From contig CAZLKN010000056.1 in the NCBI GenBank assembly GCA_964560135.1, forward strand, positions 1-19,688: DNA of 19,688 bases, read 5' to 3'. Shown here one piece after another: positions 7,717 through 15,495 of the stretch; position 1 is the stretch's first letter, and each line of letters opens with the position of its first letter. The position numbers and the translations under genes are program-made. The notes beneath the pieces were generated by a model that saw only the letters and a program-made list of their open reading frames with translations, was not told the origin of the DNA and searched no databases. The DNA comes from CAZLKN01 sp964560135. GTDB taxonomy: Bacteria > Actinomycetota > JAICYB01.

Positions 7717-9192
7717 CCGGTAGGCGATCACCCAGCCGGAGTCCGCGTCCACCGGGCCGAACCCGTGGGACACGTCGCGCTCGCCGCACACCGAGAAGAC
7801 GGTGTTGCGGGCGATCGAGACGCCCCCGCCGATGTTCGTGCACGGCGCGCCGGTATCCAGCGACATCGGGCGGTGCAGCACCGGGATGCCGGTCGCCGAG
7901 TCGTAGGCGTCGAGGAAGCCCTTGCCGTCGGCGTGGTAGACGACGCCGTTGGCGTAGGCCACCGGGTTGGCGCCGAAGGTCGTGATGACCGGGGACACCC
8001 AGTTCCGATCTCCGGTCGAGCCGTTGATCGACCACATCTGCCCCGGGAAGGTGCCGACGCCGAAGATGTTCGTGCCGTCGGTCGCGGTGCTCGTGTAGTT
8101 GCCCAGCGGCGTCCCGGCGGGAGACAGCGGTTCCGACCACGCGTGGGTCATCGTGCGCCGGTACCCGGCGTGCAGCCAACCGGACTTCTGGTACGCGGCG
8201 ACCATCTTGCGTCCGAGGGTGTCCGTGTAGAGGGTGGGGGACGCACCGAAGTCGACGTCGATGTACGGTGCGCCCTCCCAGGTGCCCTTCACCGCACCGA
8301 GGATCTCACCGAAGGTGTCGCTGTCGCGATCGAGGTCGAACTTCACGATGGCGTTCGCGAACTCGCTTTCGGGACCGTCCCACGGGGAGGGCTGGCCGGT
8401 GCCCGCGTAGCCGGTCTTCGTCTCGACGTCGACGGCCGCCGTGCTCCAGATGGCGGCGCCGCCGAAGCCGGCTTCGAACTGGTCGCGCGGGATGGTTCGC
8501 GTCCGCTTGAGGATCTCACCCGTCTCGGCATCCAGGACGGCAAAGCCGCCGATCCAGTGCGTGCCGCCCTCGGGGTTGGAGATGCCGATCCACACCAACC
8601 CGTCGAAATAGACGGCGCTGGTGTTCGTGTAGGCGCCCTCCTCGGTGGCCACCGATTCGCTGCGCCAGATGATGTCGCCGGTGTGTGCGTTCACGGCGAG
8701 GACGTGAGGACCCTGCTCATCCGTGGCGTGTTCCGGGTTCAGTGAGACGTTCAGGTACAGCACGCCGTCGTGGACGGCGGGAGCGTGCAGGGTACCGCCG
8801 CAGCACACGCCCTGGACCGTCTCAGAGAACCGGTCCTTCCACACGAGGTCGCCGGTGTCGGCGTTGAGCGCATACACGTACCCGCTGGACGTCGTGATGA
8901 AGACGCATCCCTCGGCGACCACGGGCGTCGACTCGATGCGCCCGGTGCCGCCCTCGTCGTCGGGAGAGAACCTCCATGCCGCCTCCAGTGTCGGGACGCT
9001 CAGCGGCTCGATCGTCGTCTCCGCATCCTGGCTGCGGGTGTTGGACAGGTTCTGGCCGTACGACGGCCAGTCGCCGCCGGCATGCCCGGCCTCGGCGCAG
9101 CCGGTGGCGGCGGCTTCTCCCACGAACAGCATCGTGGACGCCATCCCGAGTGCCACGACGAACGCGACGGTGCGGTGCCTGATCATGCGCAT
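7705..9192 (-). CDS. Secreted PQQ-type beta-propeller D with vicinal Cys-Cys
   Basis: This 495-residue protein has a signal peptide ending about EAAATG. The entry strand GGDWPSYGQNLSNTRSQ is followed by GCVFITTSSGYVYALNADTG, then Cys130-Cys131 (VQGVCCGGT). The blade with AIWSTAAVD and YAGTGQPS comes next, then YIDVDFGASPTLYTD, QKSGWLHAG and a C-terminal Cys pair (APCTNIGGGVSIARN...VCGE). Adjacent cysteines at this point, just after the first full W-motif, are the known place of the strained vicinal disulfide over PQQ in methanol and ethanol dehydrogenases. No other paralogue here has it. It is therefore the best candidate for an active alcohol-type quinoprotein. No CxxCH heme motif is present. 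AGAGGGG stands upstream of the ATG at 9192. It is downstream of E on the same strand with a 49-base gap. Confidence 0.84.
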   Translation of the reverse strand: MRMIRHRTVAFVVALGMASTMLFVGEAAATGCAEAGHAGGDWPSYGQNLSNTRSQDAETTIEPLSVPTLEAAWRFSPDDEGGTGRIESTPVVAEGCVFITTSSGYVYALNADTGDLVWKDRFSETVQGVCCGGTLHAPAVHDGVLYLNVSLNPEHATDEQGPHVLAVNAHTGDIIWRSESVATEEGAYTNTSAVYFDGLVWIGISNPEGGTHWIGGFAVLDAETGEILKRTRTIPRDQFEAGFGGAAIWSTAAVDVETKTGYAGTGQPSPWDGPESEFANAIVKFDLDRDSDTFGEILGAVKGTWEGAPYIDVDFGASPTLYTDTLGRKMVAAYQKSGWLHAGYRRTMTHAWSEPLSPAGTPLGNYTSTATDGTNIFGVGTFPGQMWSINGSTGDRNWVSPVITTFGANPVAYANGVVYHADGKGFLDAYDSATGIPVLHRPMSLDTGAPCTNIGGGVSIARNTVFSVCGERDVSHGFGPVDADSGWVIAYRLPA

Positions 9193-9241
9193 GTTCCCCT
9201 CTCGTTCTCGACTGCCTCGCCTTTCAACAACATGTCTTCCA

Positions 9242-10852
9242 TCAGAGCTGCAGCGGGCGGAAGGCGACTACGAACCCGTTCGGCATCGACCCCATCCCGA
9301 CCGAGGTCAGCCCGACACCGACGGACACGTATACCGTGTTCCGCGCCACGGTGGCGCCACCCCACGTCAATGCCGGGTCGGTGTTCGTCTGGGAGCCGAG
9401 CGGGATCGGGTAGGCCAGCAGCTGGGCCCCCGTCTGCGCGTCGAACGCGTTCAGGAAGCCCCGCAGGTCGGGCGTGTAGATCACGCCGTTGGCTTCCGTC
9501 ACCGGATTGCCCCAGTGCACGGCGTCGGGCACGGGGGCGACCCAGCGAAGATCACCCTGGTTCTTCTCGATCGACCACAGGTAGCCGCCGACCGTGTGCG
9601 GCCCGTAGATGTTCCGGCCGTCGTAGGCGGGGCTCCCCACGATGCCGCCGAACGGCCCCGGGATGCCGAGGAGCGTCTTGTAGACGGGCTCCATGGTCTC
9701 GGCATCGAAGGCGTGGTACACACCCGACTTCTGCCCGGCCCCCACGAGCTTGCGCCCGGCGTCGTCGAAGAAGATGGTCGGCGTCGCGCCGAAGTCGAGG
9801 TCGAGGTTGCCGCACTCGAAGCCGAAGGCGAACACCGATTCCAGCTCCTCGAACTCCTCGCAGCCCTCGTTGATGGCCTCCAGCTCGGGGAAGTACTCCT
9901 CGACATCGCCCTTGTAGCTGTCCACGATCTGCCCGAAGGACGGGTTGGTGATCTCCTCCGCCGACGGTGTCCACCGGCCCTCGGCGTCGCGGGCGCGGGC
10001 GAGGTCGAGCTTGAGGATGGCGTTCGTGTGTTCGTGCTCGCTGTCGTACTCGAACGGGTTCCCGGTGGGGGCGTAGCCGTAGGCCGTCTCGGGGTCGATG
10101 GCCACCGTCCCCCAGATCGCCCCTCCCGCGTAGCCGTCGGGCCAGAGCTCGTCGGGGATCGTGTAGGTCTTCGTGAGGATCTCGCCGGAGTCGGCGTCGA
10201 GGAGCACGAAGTTGCCCTGGAAGTTGAACCGGTCCGCGTCATCGCCCTCGGCCGCGGTCCCGGAGACGCCGACCCAGACGAGTCCGTCGAACACGATCGG
10301 GCTCGAGACGGCGTCCGATCCGATCTGGTGGTCGACCGTCTTCTCCCACAGGATCTCGCCGGTGTGCTGGTCGAGGGCCACCACGTAGGGTTGGCTGATC
10401 TTGGAGACGAACGCGTAGATGCGGCCGTCGGACACCTCCAGCGTCGAGAACACGCCGCCGCCCACCCGCGTGCGCCACACGAGATCCCCGTTGTCGGCGT
10501 TGATGGCGAACACCCAGCCGGGCTGATCGAACCCCGTGGACGAGCCGACGTAGACGCAGCCGTCGGCGACGATGGGGTAGCCCGTGACCTCGTTGTTCTC
10601 CCCGAACGTCCACCGGTTGGCGTCGAAGGTCCACGCCGGAGCCAGCTGGGCCGCGGTCAGCGGCGTGATCAGGCGCTCCTCGGGTTGCGAGCGGCTGTTG
10701 GCGAGCGTATTGCCCATGCGCCGCCACTCTCCTCCCGGCATGTCGGGCCGGGCGCACGCGGCATGTGCGGAGACCGTCGTTCCGCTGAGCGCGGATGCCA
10801 CCAGGGCGACGACCAGCGTGAGGCCGGCGGCGCGTGCGAAATGAGATGTCAT
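9242..10852 (-). CDS. Secreted PQQ-type beta-propeller E
   Basis: This 536-residue protein has a clear signal peptide (MTSHFARAAG, hydrophobic core, VSAHAACA). The entry strand is GGEWRRMGNTLANSRSQ. Repeats include a W-motif interrupted by a short insertion (GSSTGFDQPGWVFAIN), AIWGTVAID, NLDLDFGATPTIFFDD and QKSGVYHAFDAETM. The loop before DLDFG is long, very acidic (EGCEEFEELES) and bounded by Cys. The start is uncertain. The ATG at 10852 gives an ideal signal peptide, with GAAGGGG about 11 bases upstream. The ATG at 10903 (553 aa) has GGAGAAGGA about 12 bases upstream and would add a 17-residue hydrophilic lead. It is divergent from F and is the first gene of the E-D unit. Confidence 0.83.
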   Translation of the reverse strand: MTSHFARAAGLTLVVALVASALSGTTVSAHAACARPDMPGGEWRRMGNTLANSRSQPEERLITPLTAAQLAPAWTFDANRWTFGENNEVTGYPIVADGCVYVGSSTGFDQPGWVFAINADNGDLVWRTRVGGGVFSTLEVSDGRIYAFVSKISQPYVVALDQHTGEILWEKTVDHQIGSDAVSSPIVFDGLVWVGVSGTAAEGDDADRFNFQGNFVLLDADSGEILTKTYTIPDELWPDGYAGGAIWGTVAIDPETAYGYAPTGNPFEYDSEHEHTNAILKLDLARARDAEGRWTPSAEEITNPSFGQIVDSYKGDVEEYFPELEAINEGCEEFEELESVFAFGFECGNLDLDFGATPTIFFDDAGRKLVGAGQKSGVYHAFDAETMEPVYKTLLGIPGPFGGIVGSPAYDGRNIYGPHTVGGYLWSIEKNQGDLRWVAPVPDAVHWGNPVTEANGVIYTPDLRGFLNAFDAQTGAQLLAYPIPLGSQTNTDPALTWGGATVARNTVYVSVGVGLTSVGMGSMPNGFVVAFRPLQL

Positions 10853-10903
10853 GGCGTCGGGAACCCCTTCGGGCGTGGACATCGATACCGAGGAGTTCAA
10901 CAT

Positions 10904-11023
10904 GTTCGTTCGTTTTCCTTCTCCACCCGCACATCGGGGGCCCGGCCGGCCGGGGAAGCAGGAATGTTCGGATCTGTTGCCGAATGCTGGATTGTCCGAT
11001 GGTCGACGCGAGATGGAGGGTGC
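10904..11023. promoter_or_regulatory. Divergent intergenic region between propellers E and F
   Basis: This gap must hold the promoters of both the E-D and the F units. It includes the perfect 14-base palindrome CCCGGCCGGCCGGG at 10941-10954. I cannot assign -10 or -35 boxes. It lacks the CACAAAGG element of the cupredoxin-led units, so E-D and F may be controlled differently. Confidence 0.4.
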
Positions 11024-12511
11024 ATGACCCGCAAGCTGGCCTGGTTCCTCGTGATCTGCTTCGTCGCACTGGCACTGCCCACAGGGTCCGGCCATGCAGC
11101 CGTCGCGTGCGCGGATCCGCGTGACGGCGGCGACTGGCGATCGTACGGCGGGTCCCCCGCCGGGACACGTTCCCAGCCCGCGGAGGAGCAGGTCGGCGCG
11201 GGATCGGTGGGTGATCTGGCCGCGGAGTGGTCGTTCAGCCTCGACTCGGAGGTCGCCGAATACGGCAGGTTCGAGAACACGCCCGTGGTCGCCGACGGCT
11301 GCCTCTACCTCGCCGCGACCAACGGCTGGGTGCTTGCGCTCAACGCCGAAGACGCCGAGCTCGTCTGGAAGACGCAACTACCCCATGAGGGCGCTGCCGG
11401 CTACGGCGGTGCCGTCGTCGGATCGGTGGCCGTGGCCCACGACCGGGTCTACGTCACCGTGTCCGACTCCGCCGATCCCTATCTGGCCATCCTCGACCAG
11501 GCGACGGGGTCGATCCTGCGCACCACCGTGGTCGACGACAGGCCGCATGCGTTCGTCACCGCCTCCCCGATCGTCTACGACGATGTCGTGTTTGTCGGGA
11601 TCTCGGGCAACGAGGCCAGCCCCGGTTCACGCGGCGGCTACGCCGTCGTGGACGCCCTGACCGGTGAGATCCTCGCCAAGGAGTACACGATCGGCGACGA
11701 GGAGTGGGCCGCGGGGTACGAGGGCGCGTCCATCTGGTCGACACCCGTCGTGGACGAGGCGACCGGCTACGCTTACGCGGGCACCGGCAATCCGTCGAGC
11801 CAGCTCGAGTCGCGCAACGCCAACGCTCTGCTGAAGATCGACATCGAGCGCACGCGTGACACGTTCGGGCAGATCGTCGGCGCCTTCAAGGGCAGTTGGG
11901 ACGCCTACCTGCCGCACTGCAACTCACCGGCCAACCACCTCGGGTGCGTCCACATCGACATCGACTTCGGCTCCTCACTGAACCTGTTCACCGACGACCT
12001 CGGCCGCACGGTCGTGGGCGCTCTCCAGAAGTCGGGCATCTACTACGCCGTCCACGCCGACACGATGCAGGAGGCGTGGAAGACCCTCGTCGGCACGCCC
12101 GGCCATGTCTTCAACTCCGCCTCCACCGCGGTCGACGCCGACGGCGTGTACATCCCGGCCACCGGCCCCGGACAGATGGTGTCGCTCAACCGCGGGCACG
12201 GCGGGATCCAGTGGGCGAGCCCGATCGCCGACGGCACCCACTACCAGCCGTCCACCGTCGCCAACGGCGTCGTGTACACCACGACCACCAGCGGCCTGCT
12301 CCTCGCCTACAGCGGATCAGACGGAGGGCCGCTGCTCGTCCGTCCGCTCTCGTTGGATACGGGGGCATTCGACCCCACCGCTCCGGCGAGCTCGGGCGAC
12401 ATCGGTGGGGTTCTGGGCGTCGCGTCCACCAGCGCCGGGATCGCGGTCGCCCGCAGCACCGTGTTCGTGGCCTTCCAGCACTTCGTGGTCGCCTACCAGC
12501 TTCCGGCGTGA
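11024..12511 (+). CDS. Secreted PQQ-type beta-propeller F
   Basis: This 495-residue protein has a signal peptide (MTRKLAWFLV, SGHAAVACA). The entry strand GGDWRSYGGSPAGTRSQPAEEQ is followed by GCLYLAATNGWVLALNAEDAE, a GASIWSTPVVD blade with YAGTGNPSS, HIDIDFGSSLNLFTDD and QKSGIYYAVHADTM. A short Cys-bounded loop (about 10 residues, HCNSPANHLGC) precedes HIDIDFG, smaller than in A, C, E and G. GGAGG lies four bases before the ATG. The frame stays open far upstream to 8723 across the antisense of E and D, but that stretch is a GC-driven shadow. The signal peptide and ribosome-binding site fix the start at 11024. It is followed after 46 bases by a secreted protein of unknown family, likely in one operon. 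Confidence 0.84.
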   Translation: MTRKLAWFLVICFVALALPTGSGHAAVACADPRDGGDWRSYGGSPAGTRSQPAEEQVGAGSVGDLAAEWSFSLDSEVAEYGRFENTPVVADGCLYLAATNGWVLALNAEDAELVWKTQLPHEGAAGYGGAVVGSVAVAHDRVYVTVSDSADPYLAILDQATGSILRTTVVDDRPHAFVTASPIVYDDVVFVGISGNEASPGSRGGYAVVDALTGEILAKEYTIGDEEWAAGYEGASIWSTPVVDEATGYAYAGTGNPSSQLESRNANALLKIDIERTRDTFGQIVGAFKGSWDAYLPHCNSPANHLGCVHIDIDFGSSLNLFTDDLGRTVVGALQKSGIYYAVHADTMQEAWKTLVGTPGHVFNSASTAVDADGVYIPATGPGQMVSLNRGHGGIQWASPIADGTHYQPSTVANGVVYTTTTSGLLLAYSGSDGGPLLVRPLSLDTGAFDPTAPASSGDIGGVLGVASTSAGIAVARSTVFVAFQHFVVAYQLPA

Positions 12512-12557
12512 CCGGTGGGGGCGAGGAGCCGTACAACGACGTCATGAAAGGGTCTGC

Positions 12558-13406
12558 GTGAAGATCTCAACCGCGTTCTGTGCACTGTCCGTCCTGGCCG
12601 GCGTGCTGATCCCCGGCCCCCAGGCGTCTTCGACGGAGCCGACGACGACGTGCACGTTCTCCGGACCGACGCCCGGTTTCCGGGCTCTCCGGTTGGACCT
12701 GCCCGAGGGTTCCCACTTCCTGGGCCTGGAGGTCCGTGGATCGCGGAGCCCGCGGATGGCCTCGGGAGACGAGAACTGGCACCTCGCCCAGGGGATCGCC
12801 GTCTTCGACGCCGACACGGGGCAGCCGATGGCCTGGCGCGTGCATTCGTCGGGCTCCTCTCCGCGCAGCCACGTCGTCCGTGTGGACGGCGAGACCGTGG
12901 TCGACGTCTCCGCGACCGGGCCCGACGCGCCGCTCGGACGGTCGGCGTCGGCCCTCCGGGCGACGCTGCCGCCGGGAACCTACGACGTGGTGGGGTTCGG
13001 TACGGACGGGGGCCGGGGGCTGCCGAACGAGTGGTGGGCCGCCGACGTCCGGGTGGCGGGGACGCATGCGTGCTCGTTCATCGGCTCGGGTGAGGTCTTC
13101 GATCTCGCCAACGGCGACTTCGAGGACGGCACACAGGTGTCGACCTACGGCGCGGGGTACGCGCAGGACGCCGCCCTCGAGTTCCAGACCACACGCCAGC
13201 GCGTGTTCGGCCTCCTGGACGCCTCCGTGTACGGGCCGGGCACAGCCGAGGTCGCCTACACGACGCCCACGGACGGCGGTGAGGCGTCCGACGAGCTGAT
13301 CCCGCTGTTCTCGACCGGCGGGGACTACACGTTCACCGCGTCGTACACGGGGGCCTTCCCGCTGACGGCGGTCGCCGGGGTCGCCTTCGACCTCCCCGCT
13401 CGCTGA
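12558..13406 (+). CDS. Secreted protein of unknown family downstream of propeller F
   Basis: A GTG start gives 282 residues, with AAAGGG five bases upstream. The signal peptide (VKISTAFCALSVLAGV...PQASS) is clear. The mature protein appears all-beta and may have two parts. Residues about 30-175 contain ENWHLAQGIAVFDADTG and LPPGTYDVVGFGTDGG, and residues about 180-282 contain ANGDFEDGTQVSTYGAGYAQD and end FDLPAR. There are only two clear Cys in the mature chain (TTTCTF and HACSF), which could pair. I do not recognise the family. Position suggests a partner or accessory of propeller F, for example a binding or carrier protein, but nothing in the sequence proves it. It ends 13 bases from the convergent Ig-like gene. 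Confidence 0.72.
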   Translation: MKISTAFCALSVLAGVLIPGPQASSTEPTTTCTFSGPTPGFRALRLDLPEGSHFLGLEVRGSRSPRMASGDENWHLAQGIAVFDADTGQPMAWRVHSSGSSPRSHVVRVDGETVVDVSATGPDAPLGRSASALRATLPPGTYDVVGFGTDGGRGLPNEWWAADVRVAGTHACSFIGSGEVFDLANGDFEDGTQVSTYGAGYAQDAALEFQTTRQRVFGLLDASVYGPGTAEVAYTTPTDGGEASDELIPLFSTGGDYTFTASYTGAFPLTAVAGVAFDLPAR

Positions 13407-13419
13407 GCCGGCCGTTCCC

Positions 13420-13863
13420 TCACGGCAGGTCGTTGCCGAGCGCACGCACCGGTGGTGCGCTCGCGGAGCTCGGCAGATAGGTCCCGGTGCCGTGGAACTG
13501 CGCGACCAGCCTGCGGCCGGCGGTGGCGGTGGCGACCGCGCCGAGGTCATCGCAGCTCGCGACTCCCTCGGCGTCGGTCATCGCGCTGCAGATCGAGGTC
13601 GAGCCGATCGCCGACGGGGCGGTGAACTCCACCCAGAGGCCTTCCAGCGGCGCCTCGGTTGCCGTCTCGGTGACCCGGGCCGTGAGGCTCAGGTAGGTCT
13701 GCCCCTCGTCGATGTCGGCGACCGGCGGGAACGCCTCGGTCGTCGTCGCGCACCGGTCGACGTAGCCGGTGGCCTCACACTCCGGCTCCGTCGCCCCGGC
13801 GGGCTGGATCGTGGCCATCAATGCGATGGCCACGATCCAGATTCCAACCGTGGTGCGTCTCAT
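13420..13863 (-). CDS. Small secreted Ig-like protein coupled to propeller G
   Basis: This 147-residue protein has a signal peptide ending PAGATEPE. Two Cys in the first mature segment (PECEATGYVDRC) probably pair. The rest resembles a bacterial Ig-like fold: TYLSLTARVTETATEAPLEG, then WVEFTAP, MTDAEGVASC, and FHGTGTYLPSSASA, which recalls the final strand of Big-type domains. The ATG overlaps the TGA of propeller G as ATGA, so translation is likely coupled and the two products probably needed together. A structural or adhesion module, or a subunit of the G complex, are both possible. Family assignment is by pattern only. Confidence 0.72.
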   Translation of the reverse strand: MRRTTVGIWIVAIALMATIQPAGATEPECEATGYVDRCATTTEAFPPVADIDEGQTYLSLTARVTETATEAPLEGLWVEFTAPSAIGSTSICSAMTDAEGVASCDDLGAVATATAGRRLVAQFHGTGTYLPSSASAPPVRALGNDLP

Positions 13864-15470
13864 TCGGGCAGGCCGTATGAGATCAGCCAGCCGCCGCCTT
13901 CGCTGCCCAGATCGCACGTGGCGAACACGCGGTTGCGCGCGATCGACACACCGCCGGAGAGCGTGACGCACGCGTCGGAGGCCACTGCGTCGTCCGAGGC
14001 GTCCAGCGACATCGGCTGGCTCAGGACCGGCAGGCCCGTCTCGGCGTCCCAGGCCCACAGAACGCCGGCGTTGTCGACCGTGTAGGTCACGCCGTTGGCG
14101 TAGGTCATGGGCTGGTAGCGGGTCGCGGAGGCGGTGGGGGCCGCCCACTGGATCCATCCGATGCTCGACAGGCCCCAGACGTTGCCGGGGTCGGCGCTGA
14201 CGAAGATCTTGTCGTCGCCGACCGCCGCGGTCGCCGCACATCCCAGAGCCGCGGGACGCGACAGGGTCTGCGTCCACTTCTGGGTCATGGTGTCGGCGTG
14301 GACGGCGTGGAGCACGCACGCCTTCTGGTTGGCGGTGACGACCTTGTCGCCCTCCTCGTCGACGAACAGGTTGACCGACGCACCGAAGTCGATGTCCTGC
14401 TCGAAACAGGCGAAGGGCGCGTACTCTCCGACGTTGACGTCGTTGCCCACGGCTTCACAGGCGGGCTGGCGGTCGAGGCCGTCGACGTAGGTGTCGGTCA
14501 GGCCCTTGTAGGCGTCCACGACCTCTCCGAAGTCGCGGTTGTCGCAGGCGGGCAGCGGTTCCCGGGATTCGCCCTCGGGCACCGTTCCCTCGCAGGTGGG
14601 CGCGTCGAGGATCGGGGCGCCGTCTGCATCGCGAGCGCGAGCCAGGTCGATCTTGATGATCGCGCTGTTGTGGGCGTGCTGCTTGGTGTAGGACTCGGAG
14701 TCGGAGGTTCCCACGTAGGCGTAACCGGTCTCCTCATCGACGGCTGCCGTCGACCAGATCCCGCCGCCGGAGTAGCCGTGTTCGAGGTCCTTCTCGGGGA
14801 TGGCGTACCCCCGGTGCAGCATGTTGCCGGTCTCCGCATCGAACAGGAAGTAGGGGACCCTGGTGCCCGGCCCGGTGGCGATCGAGTTGGACACCAACAC
14901 CATGCCGTTGAAGACGACGGGGCTGGAGTTGATCACGGTGCCGTCGAGCGGTGAATCGGCGAGGAAGTCCGTCACCCACAGCTGGTCGCCCGTCTTGGCG
15001 TCCAGCGCGGTCGAGCGCAAGGCGCTCGGGGCCGAGATGTTGGCGTGCACACGCCCGTCCACCACGGACAGTGCGAAGTGGCCGCCGGGCGGCCCGCCAC
15101 CGGTCAGTGTCTTCCACACGAGGTCGCCGGTGTCGGCGTCGAGGGCGAAGATCCAGCCGTTGGTGGTGCCGACGTACACGCACCCGTTGGCGACCGTGGC
15201 TGTGGACTGGAAGTTGCCTTCCCCTTCGCCGCGCTCCACCGAGAACGCCCACTTCTTCTCGAGCGACCCGGCGTTGGAGGCGTCGATCTTGTCCTCGGCG
15301 GGCTGCTCCCGCGTGCCCGCGAGGGCGCCGTTCAGCTGGCGCCAGTCACCACCCGGGTGCGCGCCGCCGTCGCACTGCTCGAGCGCGGCGCCGGCGCCGC
15401 CGGCACCGCCGACGAGCGTGGTCGATACGACGGCGGCGACAGCCGCCATCGTGAAGAGCTTGCGTTTCAT
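13860..15470 (-). CDS. Secreted PQQ-type beta-propeller G, paired with cupredoxin 4
   Basis: This 536-residue protein has a signal peptide (MKRKLFTMAAVAA, Gly/Ala-rich end). The entry strand is HPGGDWRQLNGALAGTREQPAED, then GCVYVGTTNGWIFALDADTG, GGGPPGGHFAL at 124-134, KDLEHGYSGGGIWSTAAVD at 228-245, QDIDFGASVNLF and NQKACVLHAVHADTM. It shares these with propeller A, including the QKAC variant and the paired C-terminal Cys (501 and 519). It has an extra insertion with Cys293 and Cys309 and a long loop with Cys338 and Cys355. AAGGGGG stands four bases before the ATG. It sits 25 bases after cupredoxin 4 and overlaps the Ig-like gene, so the three form one unit. Substrate is unknown. Confidence 0.85.
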   Translation of the reverse strand: MKRKLFTMAAVAAVVSTTLVGGAGGAGAALEQCDGGAHPGGDWRQLNGALAGTREQPAEDKIDASNAGSLEKKWAFSVERGEGEGNFQSTATVANGCVYVGTTNGWIFALDADTGDLVWKTLTGGGPPGGHFALSVVDGRVHANISAPSALRSTALDAKTGDQLWVTDFLADSPLDGTVINSSPVVFNGMVLVSNSIATGPGTRVPYFLFDAETGNMLHRGYAIPEKDLEHGYSGGGIWSTAAVDEETGYAYVGTSDSESYTKQHAHNSAIIKIDLARARDADGAPILDAPTCEGTVPEGESREPLPACDNRDFGEVVDAYKGLTDTYVDGLDRQPACEAVGNDVNVGEYAPFACFEQDIDFGASVNLFVDEEGDKVVTANQKACVLHAVHADTMTQKWTQTLSRPAALGCAATAAVGDDKIFVSADPGNVWGLSSIGWIQWAAPTASATRYQPMTYANGVTYTVDNAGVLWAWDAETGLPVLSQPMSLDASDDAVASDACVTLSGGVSIARNRVFATCDLGSEGGGWLISYGLPE

Positions 15471-15495
15471 GGTTCCCCCTTCTTCGGAGACGTGT

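Noticed and set aside
8800..8822. Possible heme c motif near the Cys-Cys of propeller D
   Set aside because: The sequence is CCGGTLH, not CxxCH, and no CxxCH was found in the propellers, so a quinohemoprotein is not supported.
8723..11023. Long plus-strand open frame in front of propeller F, antisense to D and E
   Set aside because: Its translation is Arg/Val/Asp-rich and without family features, while the minus strand encodes two complete signal-peptide propellers. F has its own ribosome-binding site and signal peptide at 11024.
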